In this document: one piece after another, positions 8,639 to 18,061 of the stretch
Position numbering within the stretch: position 1 is the first letter of the stretch
Layout: every line of letters begins with the position of its first letter
NCBI GenBank assembly: GCA_017883235.1
Contig: JADGNY010000010.1
Coordinates: 1-64,000, forward strand
Source of the DNA: Thermoanaerobaculia bacterium
GTDB lineage: Bacteria; Acidobacteriota; Thermoanaerobaculia; Gp7-AA8
Direction of reading: 5' to 3'
Length of the DNA stretch: 64,000 bases
Translations under genes and position numbers: made by a program
Notes under the pieces: generated by a model
Database searches by the model: none
What the model saw: only the letters and a program-made list of their open reading frames with translations
Told to the model about the DNA's origin: nothing

Positions 8639-10776
8639 GACCTCCCTGATGCCGCGTGCGCCGCGGCGGCGGCCGCGTAGGCGTCGAGCGAGTCGATGCC
8701 GAAACCGGCCGGCGGCGCGGACTCGCTCCAATCGGCGGGACTGATGAATTTGCCGGCCTCGAATTGCCAGGTGTTTGCGCTGTGGCGGACGTAGACGAAC
8801 AATCCGCCGGGGTCGTCGACGCGCTGCAGCCGGTGCCGGCGCGCCAGCGCCGCGCGCAGAAATGCCGCATCCTCGGCCAGGCTGATGTCGGGAAAGCGGA
8901 TGCCGCTGTTCCAGATCGAGCGGCGAAAGACAAGAGTGCCGCCCGGCACATCGCCGGCGAACATCGTACGGTGCAGCGGGACGCTGGTGGTCCAGCACTT
9001 CCGCTGCGGGAGCTGGAGGACGAAGCGGTTCACCAGGCCGGTCATGTCCGCTTCGCCGCGCACGATCGGGGCAACCTGACGCTCCAGGCGCGTGGCGGCG
9101 TACCAGTCGTCGTCGTCCCATAGGGCGATGATGCCGGAGCGCGCTTCGCCGCAGCCGAAGTTGCGCTTCGCGCCGAGGCTGAGGCGGCGGTCGACGCGGA
9201 AATAGCGCACCGCCGGCTGATCGCGGAAGAATTCCGGCACGGCATCGTCGCCGTCGTCGATGACGAGCAACTCGCGATTGGCGTACGTCTGCCGGCGGAA
9301 GGCGTCCAGCGCCAGCGGGATGAACGGGCGCCGGTTGTACGTGGCCATGACGCACGAGACCAGCGGCGGCAGCGGCGGCGAGCCGGCGTCGATCATCTCG
9401 CGGATGCGCTCGACGCGCTCCGGCGACCAGAAGACGCCCCTGGTCTGCTTGGGACTGACGTTGCCGGCGTGCACGCCGGCGACGCAGAGCGCCGGATCTT
9501 TCAGATCGACGATGCGCGCGCCGCGGTTGGCCCAGACGAACTGCGAGTCCTCGCCGACCTGCATGTCCAGGAAGCGGTTGCGCTCCCAAAACGCGCGCGT
9601 GTACATCAGCGTCGTTCCGGCCACCCAGGCGCTGCCGCCGCCGGTGTAGCGGTAGAGGAAGGCCTCGTTGCGGCCGCGGTCGTGGAAGTAAAGGATGCTG
9701 GTGCCGCAGATGTCCGCGCCGCGCTCGCGCAGCGCGGCGGCCTGCACGCGCACCCGCGACGGCGGATACCAGTCGTCGTCGTCCCAGTGCACGATGATCG
9801 GGCCGCGGGCGCGCTCGCAGGCGAAGTTGCGCTTCGCGCCGACGGAGAGGCGTTGCGGGAGCCGGAAGTAGCGGACGCGATCGTCCGGCGGGAGGAGGTC
9901 GGCGATGCCGTCGGTCCCGTCGTCGACGACGATGAGCTCGAGGTTCGTGTAGTCCTGCGCGCAGAACGAGCGGACGGCATCGGCGATGAAGTCGCGCCGG
10001 TTGTGCGTCGGCATGATGCAACTGATGAGAGGGGCTTCGGCCACGCGGAGCGAGCCGGGCGGCGGCGCGAAGTTCGGGCAGGCGTCGCCGCGGCAGTGCA
10101 CGCGGTAGTCGAGCTTCTCGCCGCGCAGCCGCGCGCCACAGAACTTGTCCTGGAACCGGTGGCGGCTGGCCTCGAAGCGCGCCTCTTCCTCGCGCGCGCG
10201 GCGCTCGGTCACCGGCGCGCGCCAGACGTACGCGGCGCAGACCCACAGCCCGTCGAAGCCCGCGCGCGCGGCGCGAACGTTGAAGTCCATCTCCCAACAG
10301 GGCCCGAGGGAGTACTCCGCGTCGGCGCCGCCGATGGCGTCGAAGGCGCTGCGCTTCACCGCGTAGCAGAAGTCGCCGAGGCTGTAGAGCGGTCCGAGCG
10401 TGCGGGTGAGCGATTGGAAACGCTGCTCGGCGGAGGCGGCGGTCGTGTCGACATCGTCGGGCGATGCATCTCCGAACACCCCCTGCTCGTTCCATGCGCG
10501 ATTGGTCGACGGCCCAGCCAGCCCCGCGCGCTCGGAGCCTTCGAGCGCTTCGACGAGATGATCGAGCCACCGCGGCCCGACCAGCGCCCCGCTCTCGAGC
10601 AGGACGACGACGCCGGCGTCCGTGGTCCGAAAAATACGATTGAAAACGGACACGCCCCAGTCGCCGTCGGCGATGACCTCGTGAGGGATTCCGGTGTTTT
10701 TCGCCAGCGAATTGCGAGTGGCCTGCACGCGCGCCGCTTCCGAGGCATCGGTGATGACGACGATGACGCGACTCAT
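8635..10776 (-). CDS. Multi-module family 2 glycosyltransferase (three GT-A-like modules in tandem)
   Basis: VVITDASEAARVQATRNSL module; PLISCIMPTHNRRDF...GAKRNFACERARGPIIVHWDDDDWY; PLVSCVMATYNRRPF...GAKRNFGCGEARSGIIALWDDDDWY; 4-bp overlap with the next GT gene. Confidence 0.88.
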   Translation of the reverse strand: MSRVIVVITDASEAARVQATRNSLAKNTGIPHEVIADGDWGVSVFNRIFRTTDAGVVVLLESGALVGPRWLDHLVEALEGSERAGLAGPSTNRAWNEQGVFGDASPDDVDTTAASAEQRFQSLTRTLGPLYSLGDFCYAVKRSAFDAIGGADAEYSLGPCWEMDFNVRAARAGFDGLWVCAAYVWRAPVTERRAREEEARFEASRHRFQDKFCGARLRGEKLDYRVHCRGDACPNFAPPPGSLRVAEAPLISCIMPTHNRRDFIADAVRSFCAQDYTNLELIVVDDGTDGIADLLPPDDRVRYFRLPQRLSVGAKRNFACERARGPIIVHWDDDDWYPPSRVRVQAAALRERGADICGTSILYFHDRGRNEAFLYRYTGGGSAWVAGTTLMYTRAFWERNRFLDMQVGEDSQFVWANRGARIVDLKDPALCVAGVHAGNVSPKQTRGVFWSPERVERIREMIDAGSPPLPPLVSCVMATYNRRPFIPLALDAFRRQTYANRELLVIDDGDDAVPEFFRDQPAVRYFRVDRRLSLGAKRNFGCGEARSGIIALWDDDDWYAATRLERQVAPIVRGEADMTGLVNRFVLQLPQRKCWTTSVPLHRTMFAGDVPGGTLVFRRSIWNSGIRFPDISLAEDAAFLRAALARRHRLQRVDDPGGLFVYVRHSANTWQFEAGKFISPADWSESAPPAGFGIDSLDAYAAAAAAHAASGRS

Positions 10777-11189
10777 GGCACGACCTTCTTGAGCGGGCCG
10801 TCTTCGTCGTCGGCGCTGTAGGTCTCGGGGCAGACCTTCACCACGGCGCGCACCAGCTCGCGGAAGTTCGGTTCGGTGACCATGTCCTGATGGTGCACGA
10901 TGGCGTCGAGGAGTGGCTCGAGGCACGCGCGGTAGTCGATGTACAGGGTGATGCCCTGGAACATGTTGCGAAGGATAGAGAGGTGAATGCGCTGGCGCTC
11001 GACGTCCAGTCGAAGTTGCAGTCCCACGCCGCCCGCGGCGGGGCGCTCCATGTTCACTTCGTGCGCGGTCCAGAGGCCGTCATCGAACATGCGCTGCTGA
11101 TTGGCCGGCGACCACCCGGCCGCCCCAAGCTTCTGGACGATCGAGTCGCGCAAGCGCTGCTGGCTGTCCGACATCTCGCTTCGTCGCAT
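10773..11189 (-). CDS. Small protein directly downstream of the eCIS deaminase-like cargo (candidate immunity or chaperone)
   Basis: ORF 12 bp downstream of the 1044-aa gene, overlapping the GT start; acidic; no recognised family. Confidence 0.6.
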   Translation of the reverse strand: MRRSEMSDSQQRLRDSIVQKLGAAGWSPANQQRMFDDGLWTAHEVNMERPAAGGVGLQLRLDVERQRIHLSILRNMFQGITLYIDYRACLEPLLDAIVHHQDMVTEPNFRELVRAVVKVCPETYSADDEDGPLKKVVP

Positions 11190-11201
11190 CGAACCTCTCC
11201 C

Positions 11202-14200
11202 TTACTCCGCCTTGTAGCCTTTGACCGTTTGCAGCATCTCTTTCAGCCTGGTAAATCGATCCTGCAGCGTGGCCTTCACGTCGTCGGGCAGATCGGTGCC
11301 CTTGACGGCCAGAACTTTCAACATGTCGACGGGCTGGACGTCGGCCCTGGCCTCCTTGATCAGACGCTCCAGTCCTGACCTCGATGAGTTGGTGAAATCG
11401 CCCTTCTTCCCGAAATAGAAGCTCATCACACGAATGCTCAGGTTCGATTGTGTATCGCGCGCGAACGAGATCAGTTTGCCGGAGCAGTCTTTCTTCCCGC
11501 GTCCGCATGGGCTGCGCGACACCAGAATGATGACGTGGTTCAGCCGCTGACCGGCTTTGGCCGGCCTCGGCGGCTTGGCTCCTGGCTCGGGCGGCTTGAG
11601 ATCCTTGCGCCACGCCTTCTGGTTCGCACGCATTTCCGCGATCAGCGTCTCCTCGGCATGTCCCACGCCCGGTTGGCTCTGAGCAGGGCCGAAGGCCATG
11701 TCGTTGGCCTTCGCGCTCGCCACCGTGAGCTCTTTGGTGAGGTCGAGATCGTCGACCTTGATCGATCCGGCGAGCTCGAGGACCGCGGCGTCGACTTCGG
11801 GAGAAGCCGCCACTTTCACCTTCAACGTCACGAGCTTCGGGCCGGCCTCGAGGCGAACGCTCTTCAGCCCTTCGCGGCGGAACTGCCCCAGGACGCGGGT
11901 GGCAAGGGCCTTGGCCTGCTCGGGAGACTTCACGGAGGCAACCGCGGCGGCGATGGCGGCCTTCGCCTTGCCCTGGACACCGGTGGCTGGCGTCTCGCCC
12001 GGTTTCTCCTCCTTCCCACCCTTCCCGAACAGCTTCTTGATCCCCGCCACGATCTTCGCGATCACCTTGTCGATCGCCGCGTCCACCTTCGCCTGCACCC
12101 GCGTGATGAAGTCGCGGATCTTCTGGCTGATCCCTCCAAGTCCGATGAGGCGGGCCAGGAAGCCGATGACGATGGGGATGGTTCGGGCCAGTGCCTGCTC
12201 GATCCAGGAGATGGCGCCGCCGATGGCGCCCGTGGCGATGGCGTGTACCGAGTTCACCACCGCCTCGACGAAGGCCAGGATCTGCTGCGCCTTCTCGACG
12301 ACGAACATCACCAGGTTGTAGATGGAGATGACGGCCTGGATGATCGCGCCGGCCGGATTGCACATCGACACGATCTTGGCGATGGCGTTCTTGATGACGG
12401 TCTCGATGAGCCAGTTCTGAATGGCCTCGATGACCATCGACTTCAGGTTGGACAGGTCATCCTTCACCTTCTCCCACAGCGCGGCCGGACCGCCGGTGAT
12501 GAGGACGCGGATGTACTCGACCACCTTCTCGATGATCTTGACGTTGCGCTCGCCGATCAGGCGCACCGCCTTGGCGCGCATCTTGTCGTAGGTGATGCCG
12601 AGGACCCCGAGGACCAGCTTGAGGATCGACGGCAGCGAGAGATCGCCGGGGATCTCCACGCCCGGCGGGAGATTGCCGAAGAGCCACTGCATGAAGCCGC
12701 GTTTGAGATGCGTCCAGATGTTGGCGACGAAGGCCTGGATGCCGCCCTTCACGGCGGCGATCAGGTTGCCGAGGAAGCCGATCGGATCGGCCAGGATCAG
12801 CTTGATGGTCTCCACACCCTTGCGGATGACGGCCATCAGCTTTTCCTTGAACTCGCGCAGCATCTTGATGATCTCGCCGAGCTTCTCGGCGAAGGCCTGC
12901 ACGAATCCCTTGTTCTCGTCCTGGATCTTCTTGAGGGCCTCGTTCGCCTTGTCGAAGCCTTCCTTGTATTTCTGCGCCAGCGACGCGGCCAGGGAGCTCT
13001 TCTTGTCCTCGATGCCGCGCTCCAGCTCCGCGAAGCGGGAGGAGACGTCTTTCTGCGCCTGCTGCGCGACCTGCTGCAGATCTTTCGGCTGGCTGGCCAC
13101 GAAGGCCTTGATCTCCGCCTGCCCGCGGGCCACCTCCTGCTTCGCTTCCTTCAGCCGCTGCTCGACGAGCGCGGCCACCTTGACGATGAGCGCGTCCATC
13201 AGACCCTGGAAGAGCGCGCGCCCCTGGTCGTAGAAGGCGTTGACTTCGTCGGGGAGCCCGACGAATTGATCGCGCACCCACCTTGCGAGACCGACCAGCG
13301 GGATGGAGAGGTAGCGGTCGATCTTGTAGGCGCGCATCCTGGTGTTGACGAACTTCGTCATGGCGTTGAGCGCGGCATCGACGCCGGAGTCGAACATGGC
13401 GTTGACTTCGCCGTCGATCGATTCGAGCTTCCTGTCGACGCGGGCCTTCGTGGCCGCGAAGATCAGCTCGATCTTGGCCACCACCTCGGCGCGCTTCGCT
13501 TCGTCCTTCGCTTTCTGAAGCTGCTGGCGCGTGAGGACTTTTGTGTTCCCGCCGCTGCGCACACCGAGCATCGCCGCGGCGCCCACCTTCGCCGCGCCGG
13601 TGGCTTGTGCGCCGGCGCCGGCGATAGTGGCGTTCTCGGCGGCGCGGTACTTCCCCGGTCCGGTGTCGGCCTGCTTTGCCACCTGCCCCTTGGCGTCGAG
13701 CACGGAAGAGAAGCGCGGGTCGTTCGCCTTCTGGAGCTGCGGAGTGGTGACCTCCGCCTCCTTCATCTGGTCGTCGGTGTCCTTCTTGGAGTCCTGCAGC
13801 GAGACGTCGGCGTCGCTCTTCGGCGCCGGCATCCCCTCGGCGGCGGCAACGTTCGGCGCGGGCGCCGCCCCGTCCTTCGGCAGCGGCGTCTCGGCTTTGG
13901 CCTCGCCCGCCGGCGCCGGCGTCTGCTTCGACGCGCCGGAGACGTCCTGCGTCGACTTTTCCTTCTGTTGCGCGACGTTGCCTTTGAGTCCGCCCTTCAT
14001 CTGCTGCGCGGTGTCGCCGAAGTTGTCGGTCTCGCCGAGGTTCTTCGGCATGACCTTGGCGATTTCGGCGCGCAGCATGGCCAGGAATGAGCTCTGCTCG
14101 GGCTTCCCTTCCTTCGCCTCCTTGATCTTGTCGACCTGCTTCGATTTGCCGGCGGCGAGGCGCTCGTTTGCCGGTCCCTTCGACGCGGCCGCGGCGTCCG

Positions 14201-14336
14201 CGGCTTTCTTCGGCGCCGGCGGATGCGTTTTCGTCCGCTGCGCGCCGCTCTTTAGCTGCTCCATCACGCGCTGGTAGCGCGGATCGGACTGTGGTGAGGG
14301 CTTCGGCAGCGGCTTGTATTTGAGGGCCGATGGCAT
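11202..14336 (-). CDS. Large eCIS-associated cargo/toxin-like protein with C-terminal deaminase-like domain
   Basis: Central segment (IGFLGNLIAAVKGGIQAFVANIWTHLKRGFMQWLFG...IPIVIGFLARLIGLGGISQKIRDFI) resembles regions of eCIS-associated large toxins; C-terminus has HAEETLIAEM and SPCGRGKKDCSGKL. Confidence 0.75.
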   Translation of the reverse strand: MPSALKYKPLPKPSPQSDPRYQRVMEQLKSGAQRTKTHPPAPKKAADAAAASKGPANERLAAGKSKQVDKIKEAKEGKPEQSSFLAMLRAEIAKVMPKNLGETDNFGDTAQQMKGGLKGNVAQQKEKSTQDVSGASKQTPAPAGEAKAETPLPKDGAAPAPNVAAAEGMPAPKSDADVSLQDSKKDTDDQMKEAEVTTPQLQKANDPRFSSVLDAKGQVAKQADTGPGKYRAAENATIAGAGAQATGAAKVGAAAMLGVRSGGNTKVLTRQQLQKAKDEAKRAEVVAKIELIFAATKARVDRKLESIDGEVNAMFDSGVDAALNAMTKFVNTRMRAYKIDRYLSIPLVGLARWVRDQFVGLPDEVNAFYDQGRALFQGLMDALIVKVAALVEQRLKEAKQEVARGQAEIKAFVASQPKDLQQVAQQAQKDVSSRFAELERGIEDKKSSLAASLAQKYKEGFDKANEALKKIQDENKGFVQAFAEKLGEIIKMLREFKEKLMAVIRKGVETIKLILADPIGFLGNLIAAVKGGIQAFVANIWTHLKRGFMQWLFGNLPPGVEIPGDLSLPSILKLVLGVLGITYDKMRAKAVRLIGERNVKIIEKVVEYIRVLITGGPAALWEKVKDDLSNLKSMVIEAIQNWLIETVIKNAIAKIVSMCNPAGAIIQAVISIYNLVMFVVEKAQQILAFVEAVVNSVHAIATGAIGGAISWIEQALARTIPIVIGFLARLIGLGGISQKIRDFITRVQAKVDAAIDKVIAKIVAGIKKLFGKGGKEEKPGETPATGVQGKAKAAIAAAVASVKSPEQAKALATRVLGQFRREGLKSVRLEAGPKLVTLKVKVAASPEVDAAVLELAGSIKVDDLDLTKELTVASAKANDMAFGPAQSQPGVGHAEETLIAEMRANQKAWRKDLKPPEPGAKPPRPAKAGQRLNHVIILVSRSPCGRGKKDCSGKLISFARDTQSNLSIRVMSFYFGKKGDFTNSSRSGLERLIKEARADVQPVDMLKVLAVKGTDLPDDVKATLQDRFTRLKEMLQTVKGYKAE

Positions 14337-14339
14337 CCG

Positions 14340-16415
14340 TCACGCTCCCACGGCCCAGCGCTGCGGCAGCGGGCAGACCGCTCCGCTCTTGCGGTATTCG
14401 CGATGGATGGCGCTCTCGACGTCGGAGGTGCCGAGCGCCCGCCGCGCGGCGAGTGCGAGCAGCGACGCGTGCAGCACGGCGTTGCGAATCTGGCCGCCGC
14501 TCATCTCGCAGCGGACGGCGGCGTCCTGCAACCAGCCGTGATCGACGGCGTGATCGAGCGGCAGGTGAAGCTGCCAGATCGTCCAGCGCTCGTGCGGATC
14601 GGGCAGGCGGAACTCGACGACGACGTCCATGCGCCGCTGGAAGGCGGCGTCGATGCGGTTCGCGGCGTTAGTGGTGACGAGGAGTACGCCTTCGAACGAC
14701 TCCAGCCGCTGCAGGAGGAAATTCGTCTCCAGGTTCGCGTAGCGGTCGTTCGAGCTCTGCACGGCGGTGCGGGTGGTGAGCAGCGCATCGCCCTCGTCGA
14801 TCAGCAGCACCACGTCCAACTCCTCGGCGCGTGAGAAGAGCTGATGCAGGCTCTTCTCGGTCTCGCCGATGTACTTGTTGACCACCGAGGCGAGGTCGAG
14901 GCGATAGAGGTCCATCTGCAGCGTGGCGGCGAGGATCCGCGCGGCCATGGTCTTGCCGGTGCCGCTCGGGCCGGCGAAGAGCGCGCGCACGCCGCAGTTG
15001 AGCTGCGACTCCAGTGCGGGACCGACGTGATCGCGCAGGCGTTCGCGGTGCCGGCAGCGGCTCTCGAGATTGCGCAGCTCGTCGAGCGTCTCCGCAGCGG
15101 CGCCGATGGACGACCAGTCGCCGGAGGTGACGATGAGCGTGGCCAGCGTTTCCAGCTCGCGGTGCATGGAGCGGCCGGCGGCGCGGACGTCGGTGGCGGT
15201 GATGCGCTGCCGCCCGTCGAGCAGCGCGTACGAGCGCGCCAGCGACGCGGCGCCGCGGATATTGCCGCTGGTCATGCGGAAGCGTTGCGCCAGCGCGGCG
15301 TCGTCGCCCGGCTCGTGCGCGCGGAGCGACAAACGCCACAGCGCGGCGCGCTGCTCGACGGCGGGCATTTCGACGTTGATGGTGATGGCGCCGTCGAGGG
15401 CGCGGCCTGAAACCGCGCCGTGTTTGCCCATGACGACGGCGAGCGTGCCGCTGAAGCCGCGCGGTGCCGGCAGCTCGCACGTTTCGCCGAGTCCGAGATC
15501 GAGCACGACCAGCGGCACGGCGTGGGCGAGGGTGGCCAGCGCGCCTACCAGCGGCCAGCGATCGTCGTCGGCGCGGAACGGCCCACGCAGTTCGAGCACG
15601 CCCCGCCCGAGCGTCGCGGCCATGGCCCGGACGATGGTCCGCCGCCCGTTGTGCTGCGGTCCGCGGACGATGATGGCCTTTACGTCGCCGGATGCGAGCA
15701 GCGACGGAACGGCGGCCACGGCGCGGCGCACGGCGTCGTCGAGCACGAGGTCGTCGAGCCGCGCCGCGCTTTCGGGCGGCGTATAGGTCAGCCACGGCGC
15801 CGGCATGGCCGGCATCTCGCCGCGCAGCGCGTCCCACACCGCGGGCGGGCTCTGGAACACCCACTGCAGCCGGGGCGCGTCGGCGTTGATGACCTGCAGC
15901 AGCGCGTAGTCGAGCAGGATGCGGATGCGCTCGCGCACCGGCGCGACGTCGTTTTCATCGCGCCACCACGCGGTGAGCAGACCGAGCGTCGGGCGATGCT
16001 GCTGCGGCGACACCGGCTGCGCGCACTCGATGAGGAATCCGAATCGCGGATCTTCTTCGATCAGGCCGGCGGCAAAGAGCAGGGTGATGGCGCGGTCGTC
16101 GAGCGCGAGCGCGTCGCGCAGCGCGCGGATAGGAAGCTGCGCACTAACGCGCGACTCCCACTCGCGAATGGCGGCGATCCATCGATCGGGCGGCGTCGCC
16201 GCGCCGGCGCCGAATTTCTCGAGCTCCTCGAGATAGCCGTGAAGGAACGGAAACTGCTCGAGCACTTCATCGAGCGATCCGAGGTTGCGCGCCAGTTGGC
16301 CGGCGACGTGGAGGACCGAACCGAGAAAGTAGAGCTTGAAGTGCGACGCCGGCGTGGGCGGCAGCGCCTCCAGTCCGGCGAACGGAAGCGGGCTATTCGA
16401 AGTGGAAGGAAACAT
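14340..16415 (-). CDS. eCIS AAA+ ATPase (Afp15-like)
   Basis: Walker A GPSGTGKTMAAR, Walker B VVLLIDEGDALL, C-terminal AAA lid; likely start MFPSTSNSPLPFAG, since upstream residues of the longest ORF look non-coding. Confidence 0.9.
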   Translation of the reverse strand: MFPSTSNSPLPFAGLEALPPTPASHFKLYFLGSVLHVAGQLARNLGSLDEVLEQFPFLHGYLEELEKFGAGAATPPDRWIAAIREWESRVSAQLPIRALRDALALDDRAITLLFAAGLIEEDPRFGFLIECAQPVSPQQHRPTLGLLTAWWRDENDVAPVRERIRILLDYALLQVINADAPRLQWVFQSPPAVWDALRGEMPAMPAPWLTYTPPESAARLDDLVLDDAVRRAVAAVPSLLASGDVKAIIVRGPQHNGRRTIVRAMAATLGRGVLELRGPFRADDDRWPLVGALATLAHAVPLVVLDLGLGETCELPAPRGFSGTLAVVMGKHGAVSGRALDGAITINVEMPAVEQRAALWRLSLRAHEPGDDAALAQRFRMTSGNIRGAASLARSYALLDGRQRITATDVRAAGRSMHRELETLATLIVTSGDWSSIGAAAETLDELRNLESRCRHRERLRDHVGPALESQLNCGVRALFAGPSGTGKTMAARILAATLQMDLYRLDLASVVNKYIGETEKSLHQLFSRAEELDVVLLIDEGDALLTTRTAVQSSNDRYANLETNFLLQRLESFEGVLLVTTNAANRIDAAFQRRMDVVVEFRLPDPHERWTIWQLHLPLDHAVDHGWLQDAAVRCEMSGGQIRNAVLHASLLALAARRALGTSDVESAIHREYRKSGAVCPLPQRWAVGA

Positions 16416-18057
16416 GACGTCCTGCGGCCGGAATCCATCCGGGATCGCGATCGAGTCCGGCGATGCGGATCTCGACCGGGTGTGCGGCGAGCGGGAAGAA
16501 GACGTCGAGGTGCGCGGCGGTGACGGCGATGCGGCCGAAGCGGCGAAGGACAAACGCCGGCGGATCGTCGACGTCGAGAGCGCGCGCGAGCCGGCGGCGG
16601 ATGCGCGCCACGAGCCGTTTCGAGGCGCGCGGATGAATGCGCCGGCCGGCCAGCGATTCCAGGAGCGGCCAGAGCGGATCGTCCGCGATCGCGGGGAGGA
16701 ATGCTCGTCCCACGCGCGCCAGGAAATGCCAGACATGGAACGGACGCGGCGCGGCCGCCGCGTGCCACCACGGTTCGAGCAGCCCGAGGTCAAAGGCGAC
16801 GTTGATGAGAAAGAAGACACCGGCGTGCTGCGAGTGAATGAGGGCGTCGGCCGCCACCGCCGGCACGCTCACGAATTCCGGCACGGCCGCACTTTCAGAG
16901 TGCCGCGGCGCAGCCGCCGCCTCGAGCGCCTGCAGCGCGATCCGTGTGCGACGCCGGGTACGGCTTTTCGCACGAACGGGAGGGATGGGCGATTGGCGTC
17001 GGGCACGTGGGCTCCGCCGCGGCCGTTCGGGCGTGGATGTGCGTTGAGTCGTTGGTGAGAACGCCAGCGACTCGCCGATCTCGATCTGTTCTGACCGCGG
17101 AACGGGCGCGAAGGCGATTGCTTGGTGTTCATCCCGCGCAATGGCCGGCAGTTGCTCCGCCCGAGCCTCTTCGACCGCGCGCGGCGCGGGTGCGGATCTG
17201 CCGGCCACGATCGGTGGCGGCGCGCTTGTCTTCGTCCGCACACGCAGCACCTCCGCGCGAAGCCATGCGGCCGTCATCCGCGCGAAGCTCCCGCGCAGAA
17301 CAACCGCCGGCGCCCGGCGCACAGCCAGCGCGAGACCGGCGAGCACCCGCTGCGCGATCGCCAGCGGCGGCGATGCACTCTCCCCTTCCGGGGCGATGGT
17401 CCGCCACGGCGGCGGCATCTCATCCGGCAACGGAGCCAGCGCGGCGGCATGTTCGAGCGCGAGAACGATCTCGCGCGCCAGCGCCTCGGCGCGATGCACC
17501 TCCAACACGCGCACACAAAGCGAGGCCGCCTCGGCCGGCGCAATGGCGCGTGCGAACGCCGCGGCGTCGCCGCTTGCAGCGAGCAGTGCGAACGCCGCCG
17601 GCACGTACGCCGGCTCGCGCCGCCACTCCCCCACCACCGCGGCGAAGGTCAGGCCGCGCAGCAGGTGCGCCCACCACCACGCGCCGAGCGCGCCGCGCAC
17701 GGCATCGCGGGCGGCGCAGGCCAGCATCTCCGCGCAGTCGGCGAAGAGCACCGCGTCGGCGCCCGGCGGCACGGCACCGAGCGCGGGCCGGGCAGCGCGG
17801 CGATACGCGCCGTCGATGGCCCGCCGCGCGGCGCTCTCCCATTCGGAAGCGCGCCGCGCGCCGCTGAACCGTGCGTCGATGGCACCGGGCATCGGGTCGT
17901 CCAGCGCGCGGATGCACAGGATCGCATTGGGCGGAATGCCCGGCGGCTGCACATCGAGCGCGCGCAACGCCGCGTCGCTCCGCATGCGCACCGCCAGGCC
18001 GTCCCTCGCGTCCGCGCGGACGTGAACGCGTCCCAGGATCGTGGCGCCGTCGAGCAT
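16393..18057 (-). CDS. eCIS-locus conserved hypothetical protein upstream of the ATPase
   Basis: Start MLDGATILGRV; overlaps the ATPase start; colinear with the eCIS genes. Confidence 0.65.
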   Translation of the reverse strand: MLDGATILGRVHVRADARDGLAVRMRSDAALRALDVQPPGIPPNAILCIRALDDPMPGAIDARFSGARRASEWESAARRAIDGAYRRAARPALGAVPPGADAVLFADCAEMLACAARDAVRGALGAWWWAHLLRGLTFAAVVGEWRREPAYVPAAFALLAASGDAAAFARAIAPAEAASLCVRVLEVHRAEALAREIVLALEHAAALAPLPDEMPPPWRTIAPEGESASPPLAIAQRVLAGLALAVRRAPAVVLRGSFARMTAAWLRAEVLRVRTKTSAPPPIVAGRSAPAPRAVEEARAEQLPAIARDEHQAIAFAPVPRSEQIEIGESLAFSPTTQRTSTPERPRRSPRARRQSPIPPVRAKSRTRRRTRIALQALEAAAAPRHSESAAVPEFVSVPAVAADALIHSQHAGVFFLINVAFDLGLLEPWWHAAAAPRPFHVWHFLARVGRAFLPAIADDPLWPLLESLAGRRIHPRASKRLVARIRRRLARALDVDDPPAFVLRRFGRIAVTAAHLDVFFPLAAHPVEIRIAGLDRDPGWIPAAGRHVSFHFE

Positions 18058-18061
18058 GGCA

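Noticed and set aside
11448-14090. 880-aa + strand ORF opposite the cargo protein
   Set aside because: Asp/Leu/His-rich shadow frame; no domain signature; minus-strand frame is convincing
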